From Rusavskia elegans (taxonomy: Eukaryota > Ascomycota > Lecanoromycetes > Teloschistales > Teloschistaceae), in the NCBI GenBank assembly GCA_011316305.1, contig SAUG01000052.1:310001-374000 (forward strand): a DNA stretch of 64,000 nucleotides, written 5' to 3'. The translations under genes and the position numbers were made by a program. The notes beneath the pieces are model-generated. The model ran no database searches and was not told the DNA's origin. It saw nothing but the letters and a program-made list of their open reading frames with translations. Of this stretch, positions 24,150 through 36,279 are shown piece after piece (position 1 is the first letter of the stretch; each line of letters begins with the position of its first letter).

Positions 24150-26689
24150 GAGGCTTCAGATGAGATAGCTGATGACTGCGGGCTCATCGGATATTCTGGA
24201 ATAGGGGAAGTGCGTCGTTCGAGGATCTGGATCTCCACCGCGGTCTCCGCCGATATCATGGCTAAAAAGAATATTATGGAAAGCAATCAATCCAGAAAAC
24301 GGATCAGATACAGAAAACAGCGGCATTAATGAAGATGCGTGGCCCTTGTGAGGAACGAATAAGACGAGCAGGCGATTGAGGACCAAGACTCGGCTGATTG
24401 AGGAGATTCAATATGAAAATACCTACCTCACTTACCTACTTTGGCAAGAATCTATACGTACCTAGAGTATCTCACCATGAACGACCGATTGGACTAATGC
24501 AAAGGGAAAGGACGAGCGGGGGGATCTGATTCAGTCCGATCCGGTCGATTAATGCTCCCTCCTTGCTCGCGTCAATTGACTCGAATAAAGCTAGAGAACT
24601 TTATTTCGACCTTCAAGGATCTCTGCCATCTCCACCATCCGTTATGCAACCAAGACAAAGCTTCAATACCAAGTCAGAGACCACATGCAGCTGGATCTGG
24701 TACCCGGGAAATGGAAGTTCCTATTTTCCGAATCGGATCGCCGATTGACCTTCGCTACCAGCCGTTGGCCTGCAGTAGATCGCATTCATGCAACCTGTCC
24801 GCATGTCTTCCACCTCCAGCACCATTAACAACAGGACCAGATCCGTTCGCTTGCGTCATGGACATTCGAACCAGATCGGCATCTCAGACAGCTCCAAGGG
24901 TATCACGGTCCCATGAGCTCTGACCTGTAGCCTTGCAGGATCCTTCACACGACCGAGCTTACATGTATCAACACCACCCTGAGAACGCCTCCCTCGTCAA
25001 CCCTCGTCTTTGCAGCTCTGAAACCTCGTGCGCAGCCGACAAATGAGCTTGGATCATCGGAGCGTTGTGACCATGACCAATCACCTCTTTCTACCTCAGG
25101 AAATCGGTCCCAAATGAAGATTGAGCGTCAGCCACAATTCAATAACCGGGTCGGAAGGCGTTGCCTGCCTGCATCTTCAGGAGGATCTGGGATGTCTTTT
25201 CCTAGACAACCGGAGTCTCGGGAACCACTCCGCTTTGACACTTTCAGCACACTTTGCCAAACAGCGAGGTTGTCTGCCGTGTCGTTCCATCCTTGGACCC
25301 ACTACTGCCCACGAGTAAGGTAGTTTGTTTCCTGGAGAAGACGATCGCGCCTGGGGGAGCTTGCATTCGCTCCGAGTGCCGCATAGGAGATCTCATGACT
25401 TGGCCGTGATAAGAATGGTTCAGATTGAGTTAGGCTCCTCGAATGACCAGTTTCCAACTTCCCGGATCAACCTGCTCTGCAGCTGTCAGGACCAGCTTGC
25501 TGGAATGTTTCCCGCCCCGTGGGCAGTTGGATCTGTCAGAGAGTGTACACCGTTGGGGGTACCATTCATTGGGAAACATGTACCCAATGAATGCTGAAGC
25601 ACTACCACCATCTCACACGCATGGCTTACGCAACCCCTCCACCCGCAGCTGTCTTCGTCAGTCTTGGATCGGAGATGCTCGCTGCATCTTATATTCCGTC
25701 GCCGCCCCCAACAATTCAGCCAATGACCTGCAGCCAATGACAGATACAGCTCACAGATCTGGTATGTACACCTGATCTGGGCAGGGCACAACGAACACCC
25801 CAGGAATGTCATTCACATAGCTTTCATGCTACATGATGAAAGATAGCCATAAGGGAAAGGCTTTGAACTCGCCTTCAGACCGTGCGCCAAAAATCGTCAT
25901 GGCTAGCTCTCGAAGATATCGAGTCATATGATACGTGCTGATCAAGAGATCGTCCGATTACTCCTCAGACAATGTTGCAATGTCGATTTTGTTATGCTCC
26001 GTTCCCTCCACATTCAGATAGTAAGTCCGGTTTTTTTCTCCGAAAACCGAACAACCATACCGCCACAATGCCGATTCGCTTGCTGCACGATGCAGAGTAC
26101 GTAGGTGGGTGGGACAGCCGTTAATTCAGACCACAGCAAGGTAGAAGTCCCTCGACAACACAGATGCTCTTATGAAAAGAAGGTCCCGGAGATTGCTTCT
26201 GGCATCGGATTGGGAAGGAGAGCATTCCACCGTCAAGCAGCAACAAAATTAATTCCCTTATATTCTGCCAACCCTTCTTGTTGATCTCACTGTGTACAAG
26301 ATATTCTCTTGGCGTTGTCCCACAAATTCTGCGGTGCTCCCTGATTTCATGTTTGCTCTTAGCATTTTGAACTATTAGCTGGGGGTTTACTTCCTGTTTT
26401 CTTTTCTTTTCTTTCTTTCTTTTTTCGTTTTAAGAGAACATATTGTAGATTTTGTTTCTAATCAAGTCAAATAAGGGCCCGTGTCTGGTGTGGTTTTGGA
26501 GTACAATAGCTTTCAATTGAAACGGCCGGTGTGGTTGCCAATTCAGGTCATATAAATCTGCAGTCTCCGCAATCTATCGGCTCCCTTCTCCGTGTTAACA
26601 AAATCAAGACCCAGGGGTTATACAGCTCCAACGAGTCCTTTGATCTTGTCAGCAACCCGAACTAGAACATTAAGGTGAGCCTGTAAATG
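24150..26689. other. Long gene-poor stretch upstream of the velvet gene
   Basis: 2.5 kb of balanced-GC DNA. Open frames are short and unrelated to anything I recognise. It holds a perfect 11-bp hairpin at 25563-25593 (CATTCATTGGG, 9-nt loop) and a CT-rich tract at about 26396-26430. It probably contains the promoter and a long 5' leader of the velvet gene. Confidence 0.45.
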
Positions 26690-26917
26690 GTCTCGGGGTC
26701 AGCAGAATTCCTCGGACATTTAGCCCAAACGGGAGGAAGTACAATATTTCGTCTCCTATTCCTACCACCACTCCTTGCCGTGGCGGGTTCTATAATTCTA
26801 TACGTAGACCCTAGTCCTCTTATATATAGAGTCTCGCTCGAACGAATACTCTCCGCTGTTTGTAGCTTACAGAATATGGATGGAAAAGTGTCCGAGGAAT
26901 TCTGCTGACCCCGAGAC
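26690..26917. mobile_element. 228-bp MITE-like element with 29-bp perfect terminal inverted repeats
   Basis: GTCTCGGGGTCAGCAGAATT at 26690 onward (29 bp in all) is exactly inverted at 26889-26917; two further matching bases follow one mismatch. The inner 165 bp are non-coding and include a TATATATAGAG stretch. No obvious target-site duplication was found, so the true ends may differ by a few bases. The parent transposase is not in this window. Confidence 0.7.
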
Positions 26918-27573
26918 GGTCTAGCATCGGCTTGACTTCGGTTTTGAGAGCCTCACTAGACTACTTTGAGGTATGGTGTCAACTGAATCATTAGACAGCT
27001 TGCTGTCTCTTTTACACGCCGTGATTTCATTTCTGGCCTGCCCCTATTATTGTACGCTAAGATATCTACCCGCCTATCCATTGGCTGTGAAGTGTAGTCG
27101 CCTACGTCCGATATATCCGGCGGACCATCAAAACTCCAGACCTCTTACTTGGCGCTGCAAGGTGTCCACAATCCTGGCCAGGGCAAGGATTCCTGAGTTC
27201 AGCGATACGGGCAGGAATTCGACAGGCTTGACAGGATCCTTTCACGTAAACCTTTGCATCCCACGAGGTTACTATGACAAAATGCATACTACGCTCTTCA
27301 ACCAATCATCTCTTTGAAGGTTGGAGCTCTGCGTTTGTCTAGAGATGAGCTAGCAAAGGGCTTGATGAATGGAATAAACGAAACGATAGTGCTTACTCCA
27401 ATACAAGAAATACAATCATCTTCTCGTTGTGATATCCCCCAAAAGAAAGCGTTGAGACATTGGGATGCCACAGCTCTTCGTTCGATCCTCCGCTCCCAAG
27501 TCGACCCCATCTGCCAGTACCAACAAGATTGGTAGACATTAGCGGATATAATGAAGAACTGTATTCTTTAGTA
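26918..27573. other. Intergenic, nothing recognised
   Basis: Between the MITE-like element and the 3' end of the ZIP gene. Small frames on both strands lack supporting features. Confidence 0.4.
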
Positions 27574-28944
27574 TCAATGCGCATGTCCTATCTGCGTAAT
27601 CAACGGTAAAAGCATCCCCACCACCGCCGCCGCCACAAGCCTCAAGCTCTTGCCCTCTTTCATTTGCCTTGAATCCCGTCTATGCCCTCCTCCACCGTCC
27701 AGATACCCGTTACCGAACCCAGTCGTCTCTTCCACAGGGCCACTAATATCGGTTTCTTGCATCGTGTGCATCGCTACATATCTATTCATCATGGAAATCG
27801 TCAGCAATCTGTCTTAGGCTGATTGTAGATAAGGAGAAGATAAGAGGCTTACAAAAATGTCCCTCCAGAAAACAACAACAGCACACCGGTCCACCACTTC
27901 GTACTCATCCCCTCTTCAACTCCTCCACCTCCTCCTCCCAACACTCGAACCACGATCCACGTACCCACGGCTCCTACCGGCGCAGCAAGGCTGAATACAA
28001 GTAAGTGCGCCCTCGCGCCCCTTTTCCCCAACCCTTGCTTCAACAGCACGCTCGTCAGGCCGAATGCCGCTGGAGCTTTATGTATCATGATGGCTAGGAA
28101 TATGATGAAGCCCAGCCCTGTGCTGGAACCCGAAGAATGGGATGCCCCCAGGGCGATTCCGTCGGCGGCGGCATGGATGACGAGGCCGAGGGTTGTGGAG
28201 AAGGAGCGTTGTTGGGGGTTTTGGCTGTGAGATGGGGGTGGAGAGAAGGAGAGGTCGGATAGGGAGTAGATGTTTTGGGTGGTGCGGTTTTGGGGGGATG
28301 GGGCGAGGAGGGGTAGCGTGTCGAGGAGGTACATGAGGATGAAGCCGAGGATTAGGGAGATGCCTATCCAGGCGTGTGGGGTGCGGGATGAGTGTTTTTT
28401 CGGTGGGGGAGTGGTAGTTGGGGGGAGGGAGGAGGGTGAGGATGAGGGTGAGGAGGGGTGGGCGTTGAGAATGCCGACGACGCCGGGGGCGGTTGGTGTA
28501 CGGGGAGGGGCGTCTGGGTGGATAGAGTCGGGATCGAGAGTGGAGCTGTCGGGCAGGAAGGGACCTGGCATTAGTGGAGGATCGACTTCATTTCGCGTGA
28601 AGAGTAGTGTGTTTGCTGAATCCGGCCATCGTACGTCTAGTGGCTGTGGGACAGAGTATCTCTTTGGGTGGGTGTGGGCTGGAGGTGCTTCGCTGGCGCT
28701 GTAGAGAGTATCGACGCCTTCTGGGATGATGACTATCAGCGAAGTGCCTACTAGGACCCCCATTCCAATGGTTGAGATGAGTTGTAGTCGAGATTGTGAC
28801 ATGGTGAAGGATAGGGGCAATGAGCCTGCGAGGAAGGACCTGAGAAATATCAGTGATAAGCAATGGGAGCATGGCAAGATATTCTCGGTACGCAATGGCC
28901 ATGACCGTGCTCAATGTGAGCAGCATAAATAGACCGTCCAACAT
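27574..28944 (-). CDS. ZIP-family metal transporter, ZIP9/Atx2-like
   Basis: Divalent-metal (Zn/Mn) transporter, by family probably in the Golgi membrane. Exons in coding order: 28944-28892, 28839-27853 and 27781-27574; 1248 nt, 415 residues, phases consistent. Introns 28840-28891 (GTACCG...CAG) and 27782-27852 (GTAAGC...TAG). Helix 1 is MLDGLFMLLTLSTVMAI; then SFLAGSLPLSFTMSQSRLQL and VPEGV-like IIPEGVDTLY, matching the ZIP9/SLC39A9 group. A long Pro/Ser-rich cytosolic loop (about residues 80-160) separates the halves. Metal-site motifs are HAAADGIALGAS and HKAPAAFGLTSVLL. The last junction rebuilds GGTFLYVAMHTM, and the protein ends in a helix (LVAAAVVGMLLPLITQI) plus GHAH. It is followed upstream by a same-strand glycosyltransferase-like gene 605 bp away. 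Confidence 0.9.
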
Positions 28945-29549
28945 CTTGGAGAAGCACCTTCTTCGAGGTAGAGGAAAGAGTCAGGATTCGAACATGGTAT
29001 TAGGCTTGATTCGCCTTCGCTGATAGACCCATTAAGGTCGATGATCTCCAGACGGTTCTTCGACACGGCCAGCGGTCGTCCTTTTCCTTGCAATGGGAGG
29101 TGTCGCATCCAAGCGCATTCATTGCTCCTGACGCGATACGCAGAGTGAAAAGCTCGAGCCTCCGATTTAAGAGCCGCATCCAGAGGTGGGCTAGCCCAAA
29201 ACGTCATATTGTCCTCCCCTGAGCCCCTGAAAGTGTCATGACCACTACGACTCTTATGTCCTGATCAAACGATGTGGATTGATTTGGCTCGAAATCATCA
29301 TTCACGGTCAAGCTGTGGATAGAAGAACCATATAGAGAGACAATGAATGGTAAAGTATTTACAATCCCGTTGTATATTCGCTCGCTGTTTAATTGAGCAC
29401 GATGTCCAACGCCCTATTCATAGGTGCTGTGGTAGGAAAGGTATCTACGTGAAGAAAGAGCCACTATCCCACCCAGTGCCGACACATTGATCGAAACGCC
29501 ATATGTGCATCCGCAAGGCAACTGATGACAGGCGAACTGTACAAACGAC
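28945..29549. other. Intergenic, ZIP gene promoter and 3' flank of next gene
   Basis: 605 bp; no further gene seen. Confidence 0.4.
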
Positions 29550-30914
29550 TCAAAACCACCGCCTCTTCATCTTCCGCTTTTTAAACGTTCCGTCATGCTC
29601 CACTTTCCACTGATCTCCCTCTTTCACACCCGCTTCCCTGATATTACAACCTCTATGTCCCCACTTCTCTTCATTGATCTTTGTCCCGACCTCGATCGTC
29701 ATCTGCAACGCCTTCTCGAACCCATCCGGATCATAGTAATATGGCTCTCCTTCTCCCCCATTTTGACGCAACTGCCAGCTGTTCCGGTATTTGTCGTCGC
29801 GTTTGTCTTGTTGGATTTGCTCCAGGGTGGCTTTCAGATCGTGAAAATGAGTTGAGTTGATCGTATCTGGTTCTGTAGAATCAAGGTATGCTGAATTAGG
29901 GGAGAGAAGCGTGGAGTTATGGCTGCCGGCTTTGCGATCAGACGTATCGCGAGTCTCTTTGTCGTTCTTAGGTCGACGCCGGTAGAGGATCTCAAGATCT
30001 TCCAAAGAGGTCGTCACATCGTAGATCATGCCGGCATCTTGAACCGGTTGATGGTAGTCGTTCATAGAGAGACGGGAGTACATGTCGCAGTCGGTCCCGT
30101 AATATCCCACCATGGTATCCCATCCTCCAAGATCTGCAAAAGTCTTCACGTTGACCATTGTGAGCCAATCGTAGGCGAAGAATTGGACGCCCCATTCCCC
30201 CTGCTTGCCTGTCTCTTTGTCCAACAGGTAATCGGGTTGCTGGGTTTCTCGGATGACGTCCACCACGCGCATGTAGAGGGATTTGAAATCTTCCTTATCT
30301 TCATGCGAGTGAACCGCGACATCCATGTGACTCCAGAAGTAGTATGTAAGATTGTTGTTGATGGCTTCAGAAAGGTAGAGGTTCTGGAGCTGTGCGAATG
30401 TCTGGAGGGAAGGTGTGGTGATAATATTGACCCCGAATATTTTCGTCAAGCGATGGTAGTCCATGTAGAAGGGGTTCTGAATGGTCAGCAGACCGCGCTT
30501 ATTGGCATCCATGGTACCCGTGTTCTCAACCACGTAGATATCTTCTGGAGGCCATCCTGCGGTGATGTAGCTGACCACAACCTGCTGCAACAGGGGCCAG
30601 AACCTCGTGAAGCCGATGTATAATCTCGTCGATTCTGGGACGTGTTTTTCTGGTGGTTTGTTCCATATTGGTACCGGAGGCAGATCTGCAGGTGAATTCG
30701 CTTTCGCGGCGAGAGGGAAGTATTCAGGGAGCGGAGGCGCGATTTCGCGGTGGCTGTCTTTGTAGATAGGACCTTTCTTCTCCGGCGGTGCTGGATTTTC
30801 GGGAATAGGCTGTGCTTCGTGGACTATTGAAAGGCGGAGGAAGTAGAGGGATACTGCCCCAAGAGCTAGGACCAGAGGGAGGAAAACCCAGCGAGATCTT
30901 AACGAGATGCCCAT
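29550..30914 (-). CDS. Type II membrane protein, glycosyltransferase-like
   Basis: Single-exon gene, 454 residues. A cytosolic stub (MGISLRSR) is followed by one hydrophobic helix (WVFLPLVLALGAVSLYFL, residues 9-26), a Pro-rich stem and a large lumenal domain: the layout of a Golgi type II enzyme. In the domain LYIGFTRFWPLLQQVVVSYI and EDIYVVENTGTMDANKRG look like the nucleotide-binding start of a GT-A fold. YYFWSHMDVAVHSHED and GTDCDMYSRL (near residue 272) supply acidic DxD-like motifs. WGVQFFAYDWLTMVNVKTFA and GGWDTMVGYYGTD are also conserved-looking. I recognise the protein type as one common in ascomycetes but cannot assign donor, acceptor or CAZy family. The Fot1-like transposon begins 235 bp upstream of its start, so the promoter is confined to this gap. 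Confidence 0.8.
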   Translation of the reverse strand: MGISLRSRWVFLPLVLALGAVSLYFLRLSIVHEAQPIPENPAPPEKKGPIYKDSHREIAPPLPEYFPLAAKANSPADLPPVPIWNKPPEKHVPESTRLYIGFTRFWPLLQQVVVSYITAGWPPEDIYVVENTGTMDANKRGLLTIQNPFYMDYHRLTKIFGVNIITTPSLQTFAQLQNLYLSEAINNNLTYYFWSHMDVAVHSHEDKEDFKSLYMRVVDVIRETQQPDYLLDKETGKQGEWGVQFFAYDWLTMVNVKTFADLGGWDTMVGYYGTDCDMYSRLSMNDYHQPVQDAGMIYDVTTSLEDLEILYRRRPKNDKETRDTSDRKAGSHNSTLLSPNSAYLDSTEPDTINSTHFHDLKATLEQIQQDKRDDKYRNSWQLRQNGGEGEPYYYDPDGFEKALQMTIEVGTKINEEKWGHRGCNIREAGVKEGDQWKVEHDGTFKKRKMKRRWF

Positions 30915-31149
30915 CTTGAGGATTGGGGGATCCTAGATTGGTGCTGACCTGACTCTTCTCTTTACCATTTTGCCGCTGCCGGTGGCTAGGAGTTTCCGAC
31001 TCCTGTGATTCTTTTTCAGTGGGCTGCCTAGGAAAGACCGTACTTGTAGGTGAAAGCTGTTATTGTGGTAGTTGGACTGGCTCCTGAGCCCTGATTTTTG
31101 ATGGCTGCCCAAAGGGGCAGGTTTTGCCGAAACGAGAGATCGACCGCTA

Positions 31150-31220
31150 GCCGACGGTCAAGACCCCTAAGCTCGCTGGGCTCGCTTAGAGGGCCTCGGC
31201 TCAACGGACCAATCAGCTTA
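31150..31220 (+). repeat. Left TIR of the Fot1-like transposon
   Basis: Begins right after TA. It matches the reverse complement of 37405-37475 with two C/T differences in the distal part, and includes an internal GCTCGCTGGGCTCGCTTAGA motif also found at 50341. Confidence 0.9.
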
Positions 31221-32299
31221 AAGGACCTTTTCTTTATAATTATACCTCCTGATTTTAAACCTCTATAATATTATATTTAAAGCTATTTAAGCCTACTATA
31301 TATTAAAAAGATATTATAAAAAAGTAATTAAAGCCTTCTATAATAATAAATTCGACGATACCGTTAAATACGCTCGCTATTATAATATTAAAGCCAAATT
31401 TCTATAGTAACGTATCGCCGGAAGTAATTTTAAATCTATAAAAAATTCTACTAACGAATATCTAATCGATATTTAATTATATACTCTAATATATTATATT
31501 AAAAACTTCGATAATATTAACTAATTACCGAATCCTTAGTTTATCGAAAGTACTACTAATTATATTCTATATCGCGATAACTAGCTAGTTTTTTCTATCG
31601 GTAAATACTAGTTTATATAATTTATAAAATATTATCTAAAACTTTATTCGATTATCTAATATCTTTTTAATATTAATAGAAAGGATACTAATTATATTAA
31701 AATATTAGAAAAATATTTTAGTAAATTTTAGATAAAAATTTAGAAATACGCTATCGTATCCGATAATATATAAAATATAGATAAGATTGGCTTTTAAATT
31801 AATAATATATATTTCCGTATAATCGTTATATTCTATAGAAATAAAAGAAAAAAAATATTATCGTCGATTTATATAATCGCGACTACTATATTTCGGTAGA
31901 AGTAATTAAATTAATAGTTTTTCTACGATTTAGACTTTATTTTAATCCTTTTTCCTAGTATTACCGGCGAGACTATTTCTTTTCTATTTATTTTAAAGGC
32001 CTAGTATATTATATATAAATAGGATATAGAAAATAACTTTAATAATAGTATATTTTTTAGATGATCGACTATAGAATATAGTAACGATAATTTTATACTA
32101 GATTAGCTATACTATTTTTTTAAAAATACAAAAAAGAAAAAAATCGATAAATACTAACTATTTATTATCGATAGCTTTAGTTTCTATATTATTCTAGAAC
32201 TTTTTAGTTTAGCCGACGAATATAATATCAAACTATTTAAATTATCTATCTATTTTTTATATTTTACGTAGCTATTAAATATAGAAATCTTCTAGCTAT

Positions 32300-32711
32300 A
32301 TATTACGTCTACGATTCTATAGAAATATATTGCAAATTAGTCAGGTAAACGAGCCTAATTATCTATAGCCGCCTATAGTCGCTATAGCCGACTTCTATAA
32401 TAAAATCTTTTAGCAGGCAGCTATCTATTAATATTATCGGCTACTTTTATTATATATATCGTTCCTTTATTTCTATTAGATAGTTTCTTTTATTAGTTAT
32501 TAATATAATTATTAAATACGTCTCTACTATTCTCTATTAATTACTTTTATAATAAAGATATTTTATAATATCGTAACTATATTTTCGCGGCTATACGAGA
32601 TTAATTATAATAATTTATACTAGAATTCTTTTATAATTTAGTAATTCGGACTACGCCTACGGCTATAGCTAGGCTCGAACGTAACGCCTTTTAATATATA
32701 GAGACGTTATA
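32300..32711 (+). repeat. 5' LTR of element D
   Basis: 412 bp, TATTACG...GACGTTATA. Confidence 0.9.
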
Positions 32712-32729
32712 CTTTAAAGATTTCGAAAA

Positions 32730-35700
32730 ATAGATAAAAATCGTATTTTTATTTAATTTATATTATAAAAATAATCTATAGAAACTTTAATTAATTTAGA
32801 AGCTATTCGGAATATTATATCGGAAGAATATATAAAAAGATTTAATATTTCTTTAATTAGAAGAACGGAATTTTATTTTATAGAAACTATTAATAAAATA
32901 GAGTTTATTAGAATTAAATATTAAACTAAATTCCTATAAATATAAAGTAATAGATATAAAAAAAAGATTATTTTCGATATTATAAAAATATAAAAGGATA
33001 TCTATTTAAATATCCTTTAATTTATATTATAGAATCTAGAAATCGCTTAGAAAACGATACGGGTAAAAATAGGAAACTATCTATTTAGTATATCTAAAAG
33101 ATTAGCCGAAATAAAGAAAATATATAAAACCTTTATTTAAAAATAATAAACTAATAAGAAAATAGCTACTATAGATAAAATTCTATAACTATTTAAAAAT
33201 TTCTAGAATATATTAAAGGAACCGGAAAGAAAGTTACTTTTACCGGTTTATATTTAGAAAGATTACGAAATTATTATTATAAACCCCGATAAACTAAAAG
33301 TTAAGCTAATTTACGGACTAAATAATAAATAATCGAAAATACTACGATAGTATATCGATTATAATTTTAAATAAAAATATATACGATATTTTAAATCCAA
33401 AATAGAATAACCGATAATATTTATTCCGAAAAAAAATAGAGATTTCCGACTTTATATCGATTTTAAGCGACTAAATATAGTAATATAAAAGAATAAATAC
33501 TTTTTATTCCTATTAGTAGATTTTAAAAATAGAATCGAAAAAGCTAAATAGTTTATAAAATTCGACCTAAAAAATATATTTAATTTACTAAGAATTAAAA
33601 AAGCGGATAAATAAAAAATAATATTTAAAATAAAATACAGATTATTCGAATATTTAGTAATACCTTTCGGATTAACTAACGCTTCTACGATTCTATAAAA
33701 AACGGTTAATAAGATATAATATAACTATTTAAATATTTTTATTATAGTCTATATAGACGATATACTAATATTTTCCGAAATAAAAAAGGAATATATTTAA
33801 TATATTAATAATATATCTATATAATATTATAAAAGTTTCGAAAATATAATTTTAAAATAAAAAAAAGTCAGAATTCTTTAAAAAAAAGTTATATTTCTAG
33901 AATATATAATTAAACCAGAAAGTATTATTATAGAAGCTAATAAACTATAGACAATAAAAAAATTATTAGTTCCAAAAAATAAAAAAAATATACAAAGCTT
34001 TCTAGGATTTACTAGATTCTATTAAAATATAATAAAAAGGTATACGAAAAAGACTATCTCTTTAATAGATTTTCTATAGAACGATAGAATATTTTAATAG
34101 ATAAAAATAGAAAAAGAAATATTAAAAAAATTTAAATAAAGTTTTATAAATAAAGAAACTTTAGATATATTCGATCTAGATAAATAAATAGTATTTTATA
34201 TAAATATATCAAATAGAGTTTTAAACTCGTATATAGTATAAAAAAGCAGACTATTAGATTACTATTTAAAGAAATTAATATTAGCGGAAGTTAATTATAT
34301 AATAACGGATAAAAAAATATTAGCTATTATTATAAACTTTATATATTAGAAAATATATATAAAAGAAATATTAAAAAAGGTTGTAATCTATATTAACTAT
34401 AAAAACCATCTATTACTATTATTCGATAAAGAATTTAACTAAAGATAAATAAAATAATTAGAAAAAATAATCTATTACGATTTTAAAATACGGTATATTA
34501 AAGGTACGGATAATACGGTTATAGATATTTTAAACCGAAAAACGGACTATAAAACTATAAAAAAAATAAACAGACTATTATTTAAAAAAAATAGGAAAAT
34601 ACTAAAAAAAGTAGAAGTTTTAAAAATATAACTAATATTATCCGATAAATATATAACTCTAAAATAGTAGAATACCAAAATATAACTAAAATATTTAAAA
34701 AAATTTGAAAAAAAAAAACCAATATATTAATATTTAAAAAATATATTAAAAAATATATTAAAAATTATTCTAAGTTTTTAATATTAAAAAAAAGTAATTA
34801 AAAATCTATAGATAAATATTAATCTATATAAATACCGGAATAGCTATACTAATAGATTATAATAGATTTTATTATAGAATTCCCGGAATCTATCGATTTT
34901 TATACGTAAATATTATATAATATAATAGTAATAATTATTAATAGATTTACGAAATATATAAGATTTATATTCTATAAAATAATAATAATAGCGGAATAGC
35001 TAATATTTTTATTATTAAAAACGGTTTTTTATAAAAATAGTATCGTTTAAAAAATTATATTAGACCGGGACAAGCTTTTTATCTCGAACTTTATAAAAGG
35101 ATTAACGTAGGTAGTAGGAATTAAATAGATAATATTAATATTATTCCACCCGCAGACCGATAGATAAATAGAGAAAATAAATCAGATATTAGAATTTTAC
35201 TTACAAATATACTATTTAGAAAAAGGAAAAAACTAGATCTAGTTCCTTCCGACTATATAGATAGTAATTAATTTATTATATAATAAAGATATTAAAATAA
35301 TATCGGATAAACTCTTATATAGAAAAAAATTAAAATACGAAATTACTACTAAAATAAATAATCTAGTAATATAAATATTCGTTAATAGAATAAAAAAAAA
35401 CTAAAATAAAGCTAAAATAAAAATCTAAAAGATTAAAAAAAAGATAAAATAAAAAGTAGATAAATTAAAAAAAAATTACGATATTAAAATAGGAAATAAA
35501 ATATTTCTATTAATAAAAAACCTTATAGATAAAAAATTGGACAAGCTGTATATAAAAGCCTTCGAAGTTTAGAAAATTAAAAAAATAACGGTATATTTTA
35601 AACTTTCGATAATAGAAATATTCCTAAAATTCTATATAGGATTTTTCAAAAAAGTACCGGATAGAATACTATTAGTAAAAAACTAATACTACTTGAAAAA
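32730..35700 (+). pseudogene. RIP-degraded gypsy pol (protease, reverse transcriptase, RNase H, integrase)
   Basis: Retrotransposon polymerase remnant read on the plus strand. The protease-like start is around 32790-33200. Reverse transcriptase landmarks: an FRLYIDFKRLN-type block near 33450, KFDLKNIFNLLRIK near 33560, then YLVIPFGLTNAS near 33655 and the active-site motif Y-I-D-D at 33751-33762 (VYIDDILIFS). Then FLGFTRFY near 33990 and an RNase H section to about 34550. Integrase-like sequence follows to about 35700. Most stop codons are TAG/TAA at positions where relatives have Gln or Trp, as RIP would produce. Both catalytic Asp codons of YIDD survive. Non-functional. Confidence 0.8.
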
Positions 35701-35867
35701 AAAAATATAAAATCGAGAGAATTATAAATAAAAAAAAGAAAATAGATAAATTTTTAATTAAATAGAAAGGATTTCCGGACGAAGAAAATACGTAGAAACT
35801 AAAAAAATATCTTAAAAGAATTTAGGGAACTCTAAAAAAATTTAGAAAAATAATATAAAAGAGACCG

Positions 35868-36279
35868 TATTATATCTACGATTCTATAGAAGTACGCTAG
35901 AAAATTAGCTAGATAAACGAGCTTAATTATCTATAGCCGCCTATAGCCGCTATAGCCGACCTCTATAATAGAGTCTTTTAGTAGGCGGCTACCTATCGAT
36001 ACTATCGGCTACTTTTATTATATATATTATTCCTTTATTTCTATTAGATAGCTTGTTTCGTTAGTCGTTAATATAATTATTAAATACGTTTCTACTATTT
36101 TCTATTAATTACTTCCGTAATAAAAATACCTTATAATATTATAACTATACCTTCGCGGCTATACGGGATTAGTTATAATAATCTGCGTTAGGATTTCCTT
36201 ACTATTTAGTAGTTCGGACTACGCCTAACGCTATAGCTAGGCTCGAACGTAACACCCTTTAACGTACAAAGACGTTATA
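35868..36279 (+). repeat. 3' LTR of element D
   Basis: 412 bp, preceded by a purine-rich stretch (TATAAAAGAGACCG) and followed by CTATA. Confidence 0.9.

Larger units (their letters stand above)
32300..36279 (+). mobile_element. Ty3/gypsy-type LTR retrotransposon (element D), pol-bearing, gag-less
   Basis: 3980 bp with 412-bp LTRs at 32300-32711 and 35868-36279, target duplication CTATA (32295-32299 and 36280-36284). The LTRs are homologous over their full length to those of elements B and C. The 3.16 kb interior starts directly with a protease-like region, followed by reverse transcriptase, RNase H and integrase remnants. No zinc knuckle or gag precedes pol, and the sequence after the 5' LTR differs from that in elements B and C, so the primer-binding region may also be lost. 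Confidence 0.9.

Noticed and set aside
25563..25593. Hairpin as a transcription terminator
   Set aside because: Fungal genes do not use intrinsic hairpin terminators, and no gene ends there.
29919..30623. 234-codon plus-strand open frame
   Set aside because: Antisense to the well-supported glycosyltransferase-like gene; no domain or splice support.
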